The translations under genes were made by a program, and so were the position numbers. A stretch of DNA of 64,000 bases, taken from Sulfurimonas sp. (GTDB lineage Bacteria > Campylobacterota > Campylobacteria > Campylobacterales > Sulfurimonadaceae). The notes beneath the pieces are model-generated. The model was not told the origin of the DNA and searched no databases. It worked only from the letters and a program-made list of their open reading frames with translations. Positions 35,139-43,946 of this stretch are shown one piece after another. The DNA lies in assembly GCF_028714655.1 (NCBI RefSeq), contig NZ_JAQTLY010000005.1, positions 1 through 64,000 of the forward strand, read 5' to 3'. How positions within the stretch are numbered: the stretch's first letter is position 1; each line of letters starts with the position of its first letter.

Positions 35139-37115
35139 ATGACAATCAAATATAAACTAAATCTAATCACGGCGATAGTAATCTCGTTTGCGCTGATAAT
35201 AATTGCGTTAGCAGCAAATAAAGCGTTAAATGATAGAGCGACAATTACTCAATCTCAAGAGTTAAATACTCTCTCACAAAAACTAAGTCTTGTAATTCAT
35301 GAAACGCAAAAAGAGAGAGGTGCGAGTGCAGGTTTTCTCGGTTCAGGCGGAAAGCAATTTGGCGATATCTTGCCAAAACAGAGAGCAGATACGACAAGAG
35401 AGTATGAAAATCTAAAAGCATATATAAAAACTCTTGACTTAGAATCTTTCCCGAAAGAGCTTAAGGGCGAGATATCGGCTTTTGATTCGGATATGGGCAA
35501 AATAGCACAAATTCGCTCATCAATTGACTCTCTTTCAATCAGCGTAAAAGATGAAGTCGCTTACTATACAGATATGAATACAAAGATTTTAAACATAGTT
35601 GCACTCAGTGCAAAAGTAGCAACTTCTCAAGAGTTAGTCAAAGCTCTTAGCGCATACAGCAACTTTTTAAAATCAAAAGAGCGTGCAGGGATTGAAAGAG
35701 CGGTACTTAGCAGCACTTTTGCCGCAGGTAAATTCGGCGATGGCGTGTTTGCCAAATGGGTTACGCTTGTCGCTGAACAGGATGCATTTATAGACGCTTA
35801 CCTATCAATGGCTACAGAGGCTTCAAAAACACTCTATAATCAAAAAATGAACTCTCCTATCATTGGCGAAGTAAACAAAATGAGAGATATAGCAAAAGCA
35901 AAAGCTTTTGAGGGCGGCTTCGGAGTTGATAGCGTAGTATGGTTTAAAACCATAACAGATAAAATAAACCTTTTAAAAGAGGTTGATGATGAGCTGGCTA
36001 AACAAAACGGCATCCTGATAGATCAGCTTAAATCAACTTCTATTACAAATACGACAATTGCTTTGAGCGGTTACTCCGCTTTTGCCGTAGCGATATTCAT
36101 AATAATTTTTATAATCAGCAGAGGCGTAAACAGAAGCGTTCGCAGCTCTTTAGAAAAGATAGAGTGCGTCTCCAGCCACCTAGATTTAACATGCGATATT
36201 ATCGTAGAGGGCAAAGATGAAATCTCTCAAATCTCAAAAGCGCTAAAAGTAATGATTGTTGCATTTAAAGAGAGCGTTTATAAGGCAAAAGATGTCTCTG
36301 CAACAACATCAAAAGAGAGCAAAATTTTAAATGGTATCGTTGAAGAGCTTACAAAAAATGGCAATTCCGCCGATAATAAAATCGCAAGCATCAATGTATT
36401 GGTAACCGAAGTCGGAAATAGACTTGATGCAATCGAAGAGGCTTCTATAACAGTTACCGAAGACTTAGAAAATACATTTGATGTGTTGGACGGTTTTATT
36501 GAGAAACTTGATTCAGTCGTAAAAGCGATTGAGGATGGCAGTGAGCATCAGCAAGAGCTAGTTCAAAAAGTTTCTTCACTTACTGAACAGGCAAAAAACA
36601 TTAAAGATGTTTTGGCAATCATATCCGATATAGCAGATCAAACAAATCTGCTTGCACTAAATGCCGCGATTGAAGCTGCTCGAGCAGGTGAACACGGAAG
36701 AGGATTTGCGGTTGTTGCAGATGAAGTTCGCAAACTTGCAGAGAGAACACAAAAAAGCCTTAGCGAAATTAGCGCAAATGTTAATCTCATCACACAAAAT
36801 GTTATTGAAATCTCGGAAGAGACACAAAAAACATCAAGGGATATGGGCGACATAGCACATTCGGCACAAGAATTAATCTCCTCTTCATACGAAACAAAAC
36901 AAAATCTATCCATTACAACCGAAAAATCTAGTGATGTTATGCACCAAAGCACATATATAGCTACAAAAACAAAAGAGCTTATTCGCAATATGGACGAAAT
37001 CATAGAGATTTCACAAAAAAATACACAACATAGAACTCTCGTAGATGCCGCTGCTATAAAGTTGGCAAATGATGCAAATAGTTTACAAAACGAACTAAGC
37101 AAATTTAAAATCTAA
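35139..37115 (+). CDS. Methyl-accepting chemotaxis protein with NIT sensor domain
   Basis: A 658-aa membrane chemoreceptor. Membrane segment 1 (about 7-27) and segment 2 (about 305-327) flank a helical periplasmic domain of the nitrate/nitrite-sensing NIT type, recognisable from [14 protein letters not shown] (about 50-63). A HAMP-like stretch follows, then the signalling hairpin with [21 protein letters not shown] (about 505). The ligand is suggested, not shown. It lies 1 nt after the STAS-like gene and overlaps the next gene at its stop codon. Confidence 0.88.
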   Translation: MTIKYKLNLITAIVISFALIIIALAANKALNDRATITQSQELNTLSQKLSLVIHETQKERGASAGFLGSGGKQFGDILPKQRADTTREYENLKAYIKTLDLESFPKELKGEISAFDSDMGKIAQIRSSIDSLSISVKDEVAYYTDMNTKILNIVALSAKVATSQELVKALSAYSNFLKSKERAGIERAVLSSTFAAGKFGDGVFAKWVTLVAEQDAFIDAYLSMATEASKTLYNQKMNSPIIGEVNKMRDIAKAKAFEGGFGVDSVVWFKTITDKINLLKEVDDELAKQNGILIDQLKSTSITNTTIALSGYSAFAVAIFIIIFIISRGVNRSVRSSLEKIECVSSHLDLTCDIIVEGKDEISQISKALKVMIVAFKESVYKAKDVSATTSKESKILNGIVEELTKNGNSADNKIASINVLVTEVGNRLDAIEEASITVTEDLENTFDVLDGFIEKLDSVVKAIEDGSEHQQELVQKVSSLTEQAKNIKDVLAIISDIADQTNLLALNAAIEAARAGEHGRGFAVVADEVRKLAERTQKSLSEISANVNLITQNVIEISEETQKTSRDMGDIAHSAQELISSSYETKQNLSITTEKSSDVMHQSTYIATKTKELIRNMDEIIEISQKNTQHRTLVDAAAIKLANDANSLQNELSKFKI

Positions 37116-38809
37116 TGCTTACTGACATAAACAACTCGGTCTTAGAGTATCTAAAATCTTCAACACTCCTTTGTGTTGAAGACAGCAAATCCACACAACT
37201 CATCTACCGCTCCCTTTTTGAAGATTTGGTAAAAGAAGTAGTCTGTGCAAGCAACGGCGAAGAGGGCTATGATAAATTTTGCAAAGAAGATATAGATTTA
37301 GTCGTATGCGACTATAATATGCCCATACTAAACGGCATAGAGATGATTAGAAAAATCAGAAATATTGACAAAGACATCCCAATCATTTTAGTTTCAGCGA
37401 TTGAAGATGTCGATGTAATAGTTCAAGCACTCCAACTCAATGTAAGCAATTTTTTAAAAAAACCTATAGTTACCTCCGAAGTAATGCAGTCAATTGAGAA
37501 TGTATCTAAACTCTTAATTGCCAACAATTATATAAAAGAACAAAGCGAGAAAAAGCTAAAAGAGCTTGAGAAAAAAGAGGAGTACAACTCTTACCAAGAA
37601 GATTTGGCATTTTCTAAAGAGCTAAATATCCTTAGAAATGATTTTTACTATCAAATGCTTGATAACCAACAATGCTTTGCACTTATAGATTTTTTCTACA
37701 AACCTCTTGATGTTTTAAGCGGGGATGCGTACAGTGCTAGAAAAATCAGCGACGATAAAGTCTTTTACTTTATAGTAGACGGAATGGGAAAGGGGTTGTC
37801 GGCATCACTAAGCTCAATGCTAATGACTTCATTCGTAAATCATATAATCGATAAGAGTCTTGATAGCTTTGATTTTAGAACTATATTAGAGGCTTCTTTG
37901 GAGTATATAAAACCTATCTTGCTTGACGAAGAGGCTCTCTCTATTGATTTTATCATCATAGACCATAAAGCACTTACAATGGAGTATGCAAAATTTGCCA
38001 TGCCGCCATCACTTGCCCAAACAGCCGATAACGAAATAATCAGGATAAAATCCAACAATCCTCCGATGTGTAAATATACAAGGGATGTTTCAATCTCGAC
38101 CGTAGATATCTCAAAAACTATAAAATTTCTTTTTTACAGTGACGGAGTTGTAGAGAACAGCGTCAGATACGATAACAAATTATATATGGATTTTATAGAA
38201 GAGGATTTTTTATCATCATTTACAAAAGATGAATTTAGAGAAAAGTTGCTCTGGAAGATAGATACTCAAGAGGATGATATGACTTTTGTTTTTATAAATC
38301 AATTGACTTTAAATAGTCGAATAGACCATATAAAAAAAACATTTGAGAGTACTCTTGACGCAGTAGATGAAGCAAATAACTGGTATGCCGACATCTGGAG
38401 CAATTTTACAAGCAACTATAAACTATCATACAATGCAGGCGTTGTTTTTACGGAACTTTTTATGAATGCTTACGAGCACGGAAATCTGGGCATTGACTCT
38501 GAGACAAAACATAAACTCTTGGAAGAAGACAACTATTTTACGACACTTGAAATGCTGCAAAAAAAATGCGATAAACAGATAACGGTAACAGTAAATACCA
38601 TCGAGTACAGCTCAAGACAATATATAACTACTCTTATAAAAGATGAGGGAGAGGGATTTGACACTCAGATACTAAGTAAAATATTTAGAGACAGAAAAAA
38701 CTTTAACGGTCGAGGGGTTTATATATCAAGACAATCGTCACTCGGGATATACTACAACTCAAAAGGCAATGCGGTACTTTTTTTACATAGACTAGAAGAT
38801 GAAGCATAG
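37115..38809 (+). CDS. Receiver-PP2C (SpoIIE) phosphatase-HATPase protein
   Basis: A 564-aa soluble regulator. The receiver domain (15-135) has phospho-acceptor Asp66 in VVCDYNMPILNG. A coiled coil leads to a SpoIIE-type phosphatase (about 190-385) with metal-binding motifs GDAYSA and IVDGMGKG. The C-terminal anti-sigma-like kinase domain (about 415-560) has ELFMNAYEHGNLG, DEGEGFD and RGVYISRQ. It combines both enzymes of a partner switch, one to remove and one to add phosphate on a STAS protein, under receiver control. The STAS-like gene at 34850 is the likely substrate. Confidence 0.88.
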   Translation: MLTDINNSVLEYLKSSTLLCVEDSKSTQLIYRSLFEDLVKEVVCASNGEEGYDKFCKEDIDLVVCDYNMPILNGIEMIRKIRNIDKDIPIILVSAIEDVDVIVQALQLNVSNFLKKPIVTSEVMQSIENVSKLLIANNYIKEQSEKKLKELEKKEEYNSYQEDLAFSKELNILRNDFYYQMLDNQQCFALIDFFYKPLDVLSGDAYSARKISDDKVFYFIVDGMGKGLSASLSSMLMTSFVNHIIDKSLDSFDFRTILEASLEYIKPILLDEEALSIDFIIIDHKALTMEYAKFAMPPSLAQTADNEIIRIKSNNPPMCKYTRDVSISTVDISKTIKFLFYSDGVVENSVRYDNKLYMDFIEEDFLSSFTKDEFREKLLWKIDTQEDDMTFVFINQLTLNSRIDHIKKTFESTLDAVDEANNWYADIWSNFTSNYKLSYNAGVVFTELFMNAYEHGNLGIDSETKHKLLEEDNYFTTLEMLQKKCDKQITVTVNTIEYSSRQYITTLIKDEGEGFDTQILSKIFRDRKNFNGRGVYISRQSSLGIYYNSKGNAVLFLHRLEDEA

Positions 38810-38826
38810 CTAAAAGCTACGCTTCA
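38800..38826. terminator. Bidirectional terminator hairpin
   Basis: tgaagcatagct (38800-38811) pairs with agctacgcttca (38815-38826) across a 3-nt loop, with one G-U pair. It lies between the convergent phosphatase and rplT genes, with A/T-rich flanks on both sides. Confidence 0.6.
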
Positions 38827-38834
38827 AATTTAAC

Positions 38835-39194
38835 TTATTTAGTTAATGCTGCTTTTGATGCTGCTGCAACGGCACTAAATCCTGCTGCATCATTCATCGC
38901 CATATCAGCAAGAACTTTACGGTCAAGTTCGATGCCAGATTTGTGAATACCGTTCATAAATGAAGAGTAGTTCATACCATTCAAGCGACAAGCTGCATTG
39001 ATACGGATAATCCATAGTTTACGGAAATCGCGTTTCTTTTGCTTACGGTCACGGAATGAGTAGTACATTGAGCGTTCTAACTGCTCTTTTGCTTTACGGT
39101 AGTGTTTACGGCGTCCGCTGTAAAAACCCTTCGCTAATTTTAATATCTTTTTGTGTTTTCTTCTACGAACAACACCTGTTTTTACTCTTGGCAT
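38835..39194 (-). CDS. rplT: 50S ribosomal protein L20
   Basis: Early 23S rRNA-binding assembly protein of 119 aa, with typical N-terminal [21 protein letters not shown] and [18 protein letters not shown] and [13 protein letters not shown] in the globular part. It follows rpmI in the usual rpmI-rplT order; infC is not next to them here. A gap of 109 nt between rpmI and rplT could hold regulatory structure. Confidence 0.98.
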   Translation of the reverse strand: MPRVKTGVVRRRKHKKILKLAKGFYSGRRKHYRKAKEQLERSMYYSFRDRKQKKRDFRKLWIIRINAACRLNGMNYSSFMNGIHKSGIELDRKVLADMAMNDAAGFSAVAAASKAALTK

Positions 39195-39303
39195 ATTTTT
39201 CCTTTTTTTTCTTTACCTAGTCACTTTTTGTGCTAAAGGTGCCACGCACTTTGGTGGACTTGCCCAAACCTAAAGTTTGGAGATTAAATGAATTAACTAA
39301 AAA

Positions 39304-39495
39304 TTAGTTAATCATAGCCTTTACATTTTTTTCATCAACTTTAGCAATGACTTTTGGTCTATGTTGCTTTGTACGAGTCGCTGAATCTTGTTTTGTCAAG
39401 ATATGGCTTCTAAACGCCGTACCGCGTTTAACTGTACCGTTTTTCTTAACTTTGAAACGCTTTACAGCGCCTTTAACAGATTTCATCTTTGGCAT
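39304..39495 (-). CDS. rpmI: 50S ribosomal protein L35
   Basis: A 63-aa basic ribosomal protein starting [20 protein letters not shown], with [15 protein letters not shown], the L35 signature. It has its own promoter (39523-39528) and an AGGAGT-type ribosome-binding site before the ATG. Confidence 0.97.
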   Translation of the reverse strand: MPKMKSVKGAVKRFKVKKNGTVKRGTAFRSHILTKQDSATRTKQHRPKVIAKVDEKNVKAMIN

Positions 39496-39522
39496 CGAAA
39501 CTCCTTTATAAATTGGAGCGCA

Positions 39523-39528
39523 ATTATA
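39523..39528 (-). promoter_or_regulatory. -10 box of rpmI-rplT
   Basis: On the minus strand it reads TTTGGGTATAATTGCGC, a perfect TATAAT preceded by a T-rich run, about 28 nt before rpmI. Confidence 0.65.
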
Positions 39529-39550
39529 CCCAAATTTTTTGATTTTTTGC

Positions 39551-39556
39551 TATACT
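39551..39556 (+). promoter_or_regulatory. Extended -10 directly before a small gene (leaderless candidate)
   Basis: TGCTATACT (39548-39556) ends 7 nt before the ATG at 39563. No ribosome-binding site lies between them, so the transcript probably begins at the start codon. Confidence 0.5.
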
Positions 39557-39562
39557 AATGCC

Positions 39563-39790
39563 ATGAATTCTATTAAACATATCAACAATGCACTCAAAGA
39601 TTTAGACAAAGAGGTTGAAGCCATTCTGCAAGACATGAGCTTGCCGATGAATGAAAAAGACAACCGTATGCTTCCTATACTGCAGCAAAAAAGAGTTTTA
39701 ACACAAACGCTAGAGGATTTGACATACTTAAAGAACAACCCGCCAAAACCAAATCAGGCTTGTGGAATTTCTAAGCATAGAAAAGATTGA
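39563..39790 (+). CDS. Small protein of unknown function
   Basis: A 75-aa protein I do not recognise: helical, with MNSIKHINNALKDLDKEVEAIL and QQKRVLTQTLEDLTYLKN suggesting a short coiled coil. The start is set at ATG 39563 because an extended -10 box lies just upstream and the earlier in-frame codons would fall within the promoter. It is divergent from rpmI and followed by a palindromic repeat. Confidence 0.6.
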   Translation: MNSIKHINNALKDLDKEVEAILQDMSLPMNEKDNRMLPILQQKRVLTQTLEDLTYLKNNPPKPNQACGISKHRKD

Positions 39791-39807
39791 ACTCTCTTAG
39801 CCACATC

Positions 39808-39905
39808 AGATTGCTTCGTCGTAAACTCCTCGCAATGACTGCAAATTTGAATATTTGTAATGATAAAGAGTAAGTCATTGCGAAAGCTTTAGCTCATAGC
39901 AATCT
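39808..39905. repeat. Inverted pair of 32-nt palindromic repeats
   Basis: The left unit 39808-39839 begins agattgc and ends gcaatgac; the right unit 39874-39905 is its inverted counterpart, gtcattgcg to gcaatct. Each unit itself has dyad features. The arrangement parallels the element at 5097-5163. It follows the small gene and precedes the SRP RNA gene on the other strand. Confidence 0.6.
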
Positions 39906-39965
39906 AGAATCGTTTAAAGGTTTGATTGTTTTTATTTGAAGAAATTTAGCAGAAGCAGTGTTTAA

Positions 39966-40078
39966 AAAAGTACTTCTCCCCAGATACCTGCGGCACATAG
40001 CACATCAAGGCGTGCTGCTGTATTCCTACCCTGACACAGTATCTTGGAGGTACCATTGCACAGGTCTAAAGAGAAGCG
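39966..40078 (-). ncRNA. ffs: Signal recognition particle RNA (4.5S-type)
   Basis: Minus-strand sequence with the conserved SRP core: GTCAGGGTAGGAATACAGCAG (positions about 40011-40031) corresponds to the bacterial GGTCAGG-GGAA-GCAGC loop region. Flanking arms pair (for example GGTACCTCCAAGATACTG with GCAGGTATCTGGGG), and the ends CTTCTC/GAGAAG close the rod, followed by a T-run near 39970. The ends are approximate. A TATAAT box sits just upstream. Confidence 0.85.
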
Positions 40079-40083
40079 ACGGA

Positions 40084-40089
40084 ATTATA
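40084..40089 (-). promoter_or_regulatory. -10 box of the SRP RNA gene
   Basis: On the minus strand GGCTATAATTCCG contains a perfect TATAAT about 7 nt before the presumed RNA 5' end near 40077. Confidence 0.65.
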
Positions 40090-40118
40090 GCCAAAATAAT
40101 AAAGAGTTGTCAAAAGAA

Positions 40119-40457
40119 TTAAAGCGAAATTGTCCCGACTACACTCTTTATAGCATCATGATAGCTCTCATACTCAAAATTGCTCTTTTGCTCGGCAGCG
40201 GCAAATTCTATCTCTTTTGCCATCTCATACACTTCATTAAACCTAAGATTTCCCGCACTTCCCTTTATAGAATGCGCATTTAATCTTATGTTGTCGTAAT
40301 CTCTTACGGTTATAGACTCGTTGAGGTTATTTAAAATTATTTCCGTCTCTTCAAAAAAACTAGCGATTAACAGCGGGACATGCTTTGGTTTAATTCCTAT
40401 CGATATTGCCATCTCTTCATGATCTATATTTGAATAATCTGCATCTAAAATAGGCAT
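40119..40457 (-). CDS. Stand-alone Hpt (histidine phosphotransfer) protein
   Basis: A 112-aa helical protein with the Hpt signature AHSIKGSAGNLRF around residue 60, in which the His is the phospho-carrier. It has no other domain. It may shuttle phosphate between the hybrid kinases in this window and a response regulator, or be linked to another system; nothing adjacent is a two-component gene. Confidence 0.88.
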   Translation of the reverse strand: MPILDADYSNIDHEEMAISIGIKPKHVPLLIASFFEETEIILNNLNESITVRDYDNIRLNAHSIKGSAGNLRFNEVYEMAKEIEFAAAEQKSNFEYESYHDAIKSVVGTISL

Positions 40458-40517
40458 ATCTACACTCCCGTATTATTTTTTTTAATATGATTTTAGCATA
40501 AAAAATAACAATTTTGA

Positions 40518-40523
40518 TACAAT
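40518..40523 (+). promoter_or_regulatory. Extended -10 directly before the nucleosidase-like gene (leaderless candidate)
   Basis: TGATACAAT (40515-40523) ends 6 nt before the ATG at 40529. As with three other genes in this window there is no room for a ribosome-binding site. Confidence 0.5.
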
Positions 40524-40528
40524 TGCGT

Positions 40529-41062
40529 ATGTTATATATAGTAATTGCACTAAAATCGGAAGCACAGGCATTTGTCGATAAATACAAACCGACTAAAGCC
40601 AAATGCGGCGATTTTACTCTTTTTGAAGGTAACCGTTTAAAGCTGATTGTCAGCGGCATCGGTATTGATAATGCAAGAAACGCAACAGTTGCAATGATTG
40701 AACATTTTAAACCGCAAAAAAGAGATATTTTTATAAATATCGGTATCTGCGGAGCAAATAAAAAACATAAAATCGGCAAGCTTTTAAAGATAGGCTCGAT
40801 TATATATGAGGATAAAAAATATATAATCGATGAAGATATTTTAAATACGCTTACATGCAAAGAGAGTGAAGTTTCCCAAGATTTATATGAGATTGCCGAT
40901 ATGGAGTCGTTTGGTTTTTTTACAGCGACAAAAGAGTTTAAAAACCGCTATATCTATAAAGTGGTAAGCGATCATTTTGAGCCAAGCAAGGTCACAAAAG
41001 AGGGCAGCAAAAAATTGATTTTTAGTGTAATTGATGAGATTATGAGAGAGGTTGAAGCTTGA
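40529..41062 (+). CDS. Nucleosidase/nucleoside phosphorylase-like protein (MTAN superfamily)
   Basis: A 177-aa protein with the family layout: N-terminal strand MLYIVIALKSEAQ, LIVSGIGIDNA as phosphate/ribose loop, FINIGICGAN, and the active-site region DMESFGFF near residue 122. Members hydrolyse MTA, SAH or aminofutalosine. It is shorter than MTAN (about 230 aa), so the substrate is uncertain. The start at 40529 matches the family start; its stop overlaps the next gene by 4 nt. Confidence 0.72.
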   Translation: MLYIVIALKSEAQAFVDKYKPTKAKCGDFTLFEGNRLKLIVSGIGIDNARNATVAMIEHFKPQKRDIFINIGICGANKKHKIGKLLKIGSIIYEDKKYIIDEDILNTLTCKESEVSQDLYEIADMESFGFFTATKEFKNRYIYKVVSDHFEPSKVTKEGSKKLIFSVIDEIMREVEA

Positions 41063-41751
41063 AAAAGGTTGTAGTAACGGGGGCAAGCAGCGGGATAGGA
41101 AAAGAGATAACGGCGAGACTGCTAAAGCTTGGTTATGAAGTAATCGGTGTAAGCAGAAATGTTAAAAAAGAGGATTTTGAGAGTGAGTTTTTTAAACCGA
41201 TGCAAGCAGATTTATCAAACGAAGCCTCAACTGCCGAAATATGTAAAAGCCTATCAAAAGAGAATATCTTTATGCTGATAAATTGCGCAGGATTTGGCAG
41301 ATTTGAACCGCATGAAGAGTTAAGTGCCAAGACCATTGCCGATATGGTTTTTTTAAACCTCACCGCTCCCATGCTGCTTACAAACGCCCTGCTTCGCGAT
41401 TTGAAAAAAAACAGCGGCTATCTCATAAATATAAACTCCATTGAAGCGCTAAAATCAAACAAATTTGCCGGAGTTTACAGCGCTACAAAGAGCGGACTAA
41501 AAGCATTTGGAGATTCTCTTTTTGAAGAGACGAGAAAAAGCGCACTAAGCGTTACAAACATAAATCCGGATATGACACAGAGCAATTTTTACAGCGACCT
41601 TAGATTTGAGACAACTGCAAATGAAGATGAAAAACTTCTTGCCTCTGATATCGCCGATGCGGTTGAGCATATACTTAGCATGAGAAAAGGCGCCGTTGTA
41701 AGCGAATACACCATAAGAAGTTTGAATTTCGGGATAGCTAAAAAAAGATAA
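41059..41751 (+). CDS. Short-chain dehydrogenase/reductase
   Basis: A 230-aa NAD(P)-binding oxidoreductase. Cofactor motif TGASSGIG (7-14), NCAG (about 75) and the catalytic pattern Ser-Tyr-x3-Lys in INSIEALKSNKFAGVYSATKSG. It starts with TTG in a TTGA overlap with the nucleosidase-like gene. The substrate is unknown. Confidence 0.88.
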   Translation: MKKVVVTGASSGIGKEITARLLKLGYEVIGVSRNVKKEDFESEFFKPMQADLSNEASTAEICKSLSKENIFMLINCAGFGRFEPHEELSAKTIADMVFLNLTAPMLLTNALLRDLKKNSGYLININSIEALKSNKFAGVYSATKSGLKAFGDSLFEETRKSALSVTNINPDMTQSNFYSDLRFETTANEDEKLLASDIADAVEHILSMRKGAVVSEYTIRSLNFGIAKKR

Positions 41752-41777
41752 GTTAAGTATAATATACTGCAAGTCGA

Positions 41778-42032
41778 CTATGAACGGATATCCAGACTCT
41801 TAGAAGTATGAATATCCATAGAGCGTAAAAAATCAAGGTTTGTCTTAATCTGCTTCATCGAAGCCGAAGTTTCGTTTTTTAGAGCATACATCAAACTGTT
41901 TGCCTCTTTTAAAAGACAAATTGCTTCTTCTATCTCTTTTTCTTCTTTAAGTTGCGGAGGGCTATCCATCAACTTATCTAAAGCAGCCGCATCTTTCTCG
42001 ACTATAGCTATCTTTAGCCTATCTAGCCACAT
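41778..42032 (-). CDS. FliT-like flagellar protein (probable chaperone)
   Basis: An 84-aa helical protein (MWLDRLKIAIVEKDAAALDKLM, then EEAICLLKEANSLMYALKNE). It has no recognisable motif, but its size, helical nature and place directly after fliS and fliD fit the FliT export chaperone. The ATG at 42032 overlaps fliS by 14 nt; a TTG at 42038 is an alternative start. The name is inferred from context. Confidence 0.55.
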   Translation of the reverse strand: MWLDRLKIAIVEKDAAALDKLMDSPPQLKEEKEIEEAICLLKEANSLMYALKNETSASMKQIKTNLDFLRSMDIHTSKSLDIRS

Positions 42033-42393
42033 TTGCAATCTCTCTCCATGCTTCTAAAAGCCCTTTAAAAACATTGCTCACCTCATCAAGTTTTGCTACA
42101 TCATTACGAGAATTAACCAATGCAAGGAGTTGAATCTGATAATTATAAAGACCTTCCAAATAGTAAGCCACCTTTCCGCCTTTAAAATCCAAAATTGAAA
42201 TAAGCTCCGTAATAACCGCAACGGAACGATTTATCCAATAAACTCTTTTTTCTATATTACCGTCTTTGATAGCTTTTTTTGCTTGAGCATTGAAACGAAG
42301 AACTCCCTCATACATCATCTCTACCAATTTTTCCGAAGACTCAATCCCTACATTATTTTGTGCATAAATACTATGAGCTACATTTCCATACAT
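42019..42393 (-). CDS. fliS: Flagellar export chaperone
   Basis: Binds flagellin in the cytoplasm and prevents early polymerisation. The 124-aa product has YGNVAHSIYAQNNVGIESSEKLVEMMYEG and the family helix region IEKRVYWINRSVAVITELISILD. The start is ATG 42393 with AAGGA 7 nt upstream; longer in-frame starts lack such a site. It lies between fliD and the FliT-like gene. Confidence 0.94.
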   Translation of the reverse strand: MYGNVAHSIYAQNNVGIESSEKLVEMMYEGVLRFNAQAKKAIKDGNIEKRVYWINRSVAVITELISILDFKGGKVAYYLEGLYNYQIQLLALVNSRNDVAKLDEVSNVFKGLLEAWREIANVAR

Positions 42394-42488
42394 TTTAAAT
42401 CCTTTTTCATTCCCCAGTTCAATCTCATTCATCAGAAACAAATCGGCTATTTTTAGATTTGCTTTAGCTTTTTAGCGATTTTTTATCA

Positions 42489-43868
42489 CTAATTGCTATT
42501 TGTTTGAGCATTTACCAAACTCGTAAACATCGAAGAAGCATTGTTTATCTTTGCAATAATCGCATCATACGCGGCATACTGTTTTTTTAGTATCTCATAC
42601 CTTGCATCAAGTCTCTCGGTCGCTTTTGTTTTTCTCTCTTCAAGCGTTGTGATATTTTCTTTCGTTGAATCTGCAAATTGATCAAGTACCCCGTTATAAT
42701 CGGTATACTCCTTAACTATTGTAGCCATTTCATTAAATGAACCGGTTAAAGTAACTGTGGTTAAATCTGCCTTTGTGTATGTTCCGCCGGAGAAGAATGC
42801 CTCAAAATTTTGTAAATCTCCGTCCATTTTTTCACCGAGAACAGTTTTATCAACACTCATCTTTCCGTCTTTATCTACACTAAAACCGTAATCAGACAAA
42901 TATCCTACGCCTCCGCCAACCGTTGAGAGCATATCTTGGATTGCCCGTTTCATACTTTTAATAGTGCTTTCTCCGGAGAAAATACCCCTCTCCTTGCTAT
43001 CCGTACTCGATTTTGTCTGTTTATTTAATTCGGTTATAGCAGAGTTATATTTCTCTACAAAACTATCTATTTTGGTTAAAATATCCTCTCTGTCTTGTGC
43101 AACGCTAACGGTTGAAGAACCGGTCTCTTTTAAAGTGATATCTAGTCCGGAAATCAAATCCGTTATATTGTTGCTGCTTCTAGTAATGGCTTGACCGTTA
43201 AATGTTAAATTTGCATCGACACCGGTTTGAATTGCACTCAAACCCGTTGTAAGTCTTGCATCTTTTAAGTTTGCTCCCAGTCCGTCGGCATTGTCCGTAA
43301 TGGTTATATTTTGAGTTGAGCCCGTCTTTGCCGAACTTACAAATAAACGAAAATCGGTACCGCTTACTTGAACGATTGTCGCATCAACTTTATCGCCTGC
43401 CGTATCGTTAATTAAATTTTTCAAACCGTCTAATGTAGTAGCTGCATCGTAAGCAATAGTAAAATCAGTACCGTCTATATTTAGTTTCATTACTCCCGCA
43501 CCGTTTGCGATAGTATCCGTTTTCGCCGTAAAAGAACCTGACTGTTCTATCTGTTTTGTTGCAAGTTGCGTGACATTTAAAGAAAAATCTTGAATATCAC
43601 TATTTGCAGCTGCGGTTACCGTTACAGAAGTACCCGTAACGGTCGTTTTTCGCTCGTCGTAAAGTGTTTGAACTTTTAATGCATCTATGCTGTCTATGAA
43701 GTTTTTCATACTAGCATCCACAACATCCAACGAATCCTTCTTGTCATTTTCACTTGCAAGCTCCAAAGTTATCGGAGTTATAAACTTGGCTTCATCAGCC
43801 TTGCGCAACTGATCTAAAACATCTTGAGTTAAAATACTCGAACCGACTCCAAGCGAAGATACACCCAT
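42489..43868 (-). CDS. fliD: Flagellar filament cap protein
   Basis: Caps the growing filament and folds flagellin. The 459-aa product has the conserved N-terminus (MGVSSLGVGSSILTQDVLDQL), a variable middle with repeated Thr/Ala strands, the FliD_C region (GIFSGESTIKSMKRAIQDML), and a C-terminal coiled coil. A good AAAGGA ribosome-binding site precedes the ATG. The 5' leader contains a small hairpin (aacgat/atcgtt, 43885-43901). It heads fliD-fliS-fliT-like. Confidence 0.94.
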   Translation of the reverse strand: MGVSSLGVGSSILTQDVLDQLRKADEAKFITPITLELASENDKKDSLDVVDASMKNFIDSIDALKVQTLYDERKTTVTGTSVTVTAAANSDIQDFSLNVTQLATKQIEQSGSFTAKTDTIANGAGVMKLNIDGTDFTIAYDAATTLDGLKNLINDTAGDKVDATIVQVSGTDFRLFVSSAKTGSTQNITITDNADGLGANLKDARLTTGLSAIQTGVDANLTFNGQAITRSSNNITDLISGLDITLKETGSSTVSVAQDREDILTKIDSFVEKYNSAITELNKQTKSSTDSKERGIFSGESTIKSMKRAIQDMLSTVGGGVGYLSDYGFSVDKDGKMSVDKTVLGEKMDGDLQNFEAFFSGGTYTKADLTTVTLTGSFNEMATIVKEYTDYNGVLDQFADSTKENITTLEERKTKATERLDARYEILKKQYAAYDAIIAKINNASSMFTSLVNAQTNSN

Positions 43869-43946
43869 GACAAATCCTTTTTACAACGATCTTACATCGT
43901 TATAGTTTTTTCAATACACTCTAAATCGACAAATTGTTAATTTTTT

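Noticed and set aside
41778-42032. Confident naming of this gene as fliT.
   Set aside because: FliT is poorly conserved and no motif is visible; only the position after fliS supports the name, so it is kept as FliT-like.
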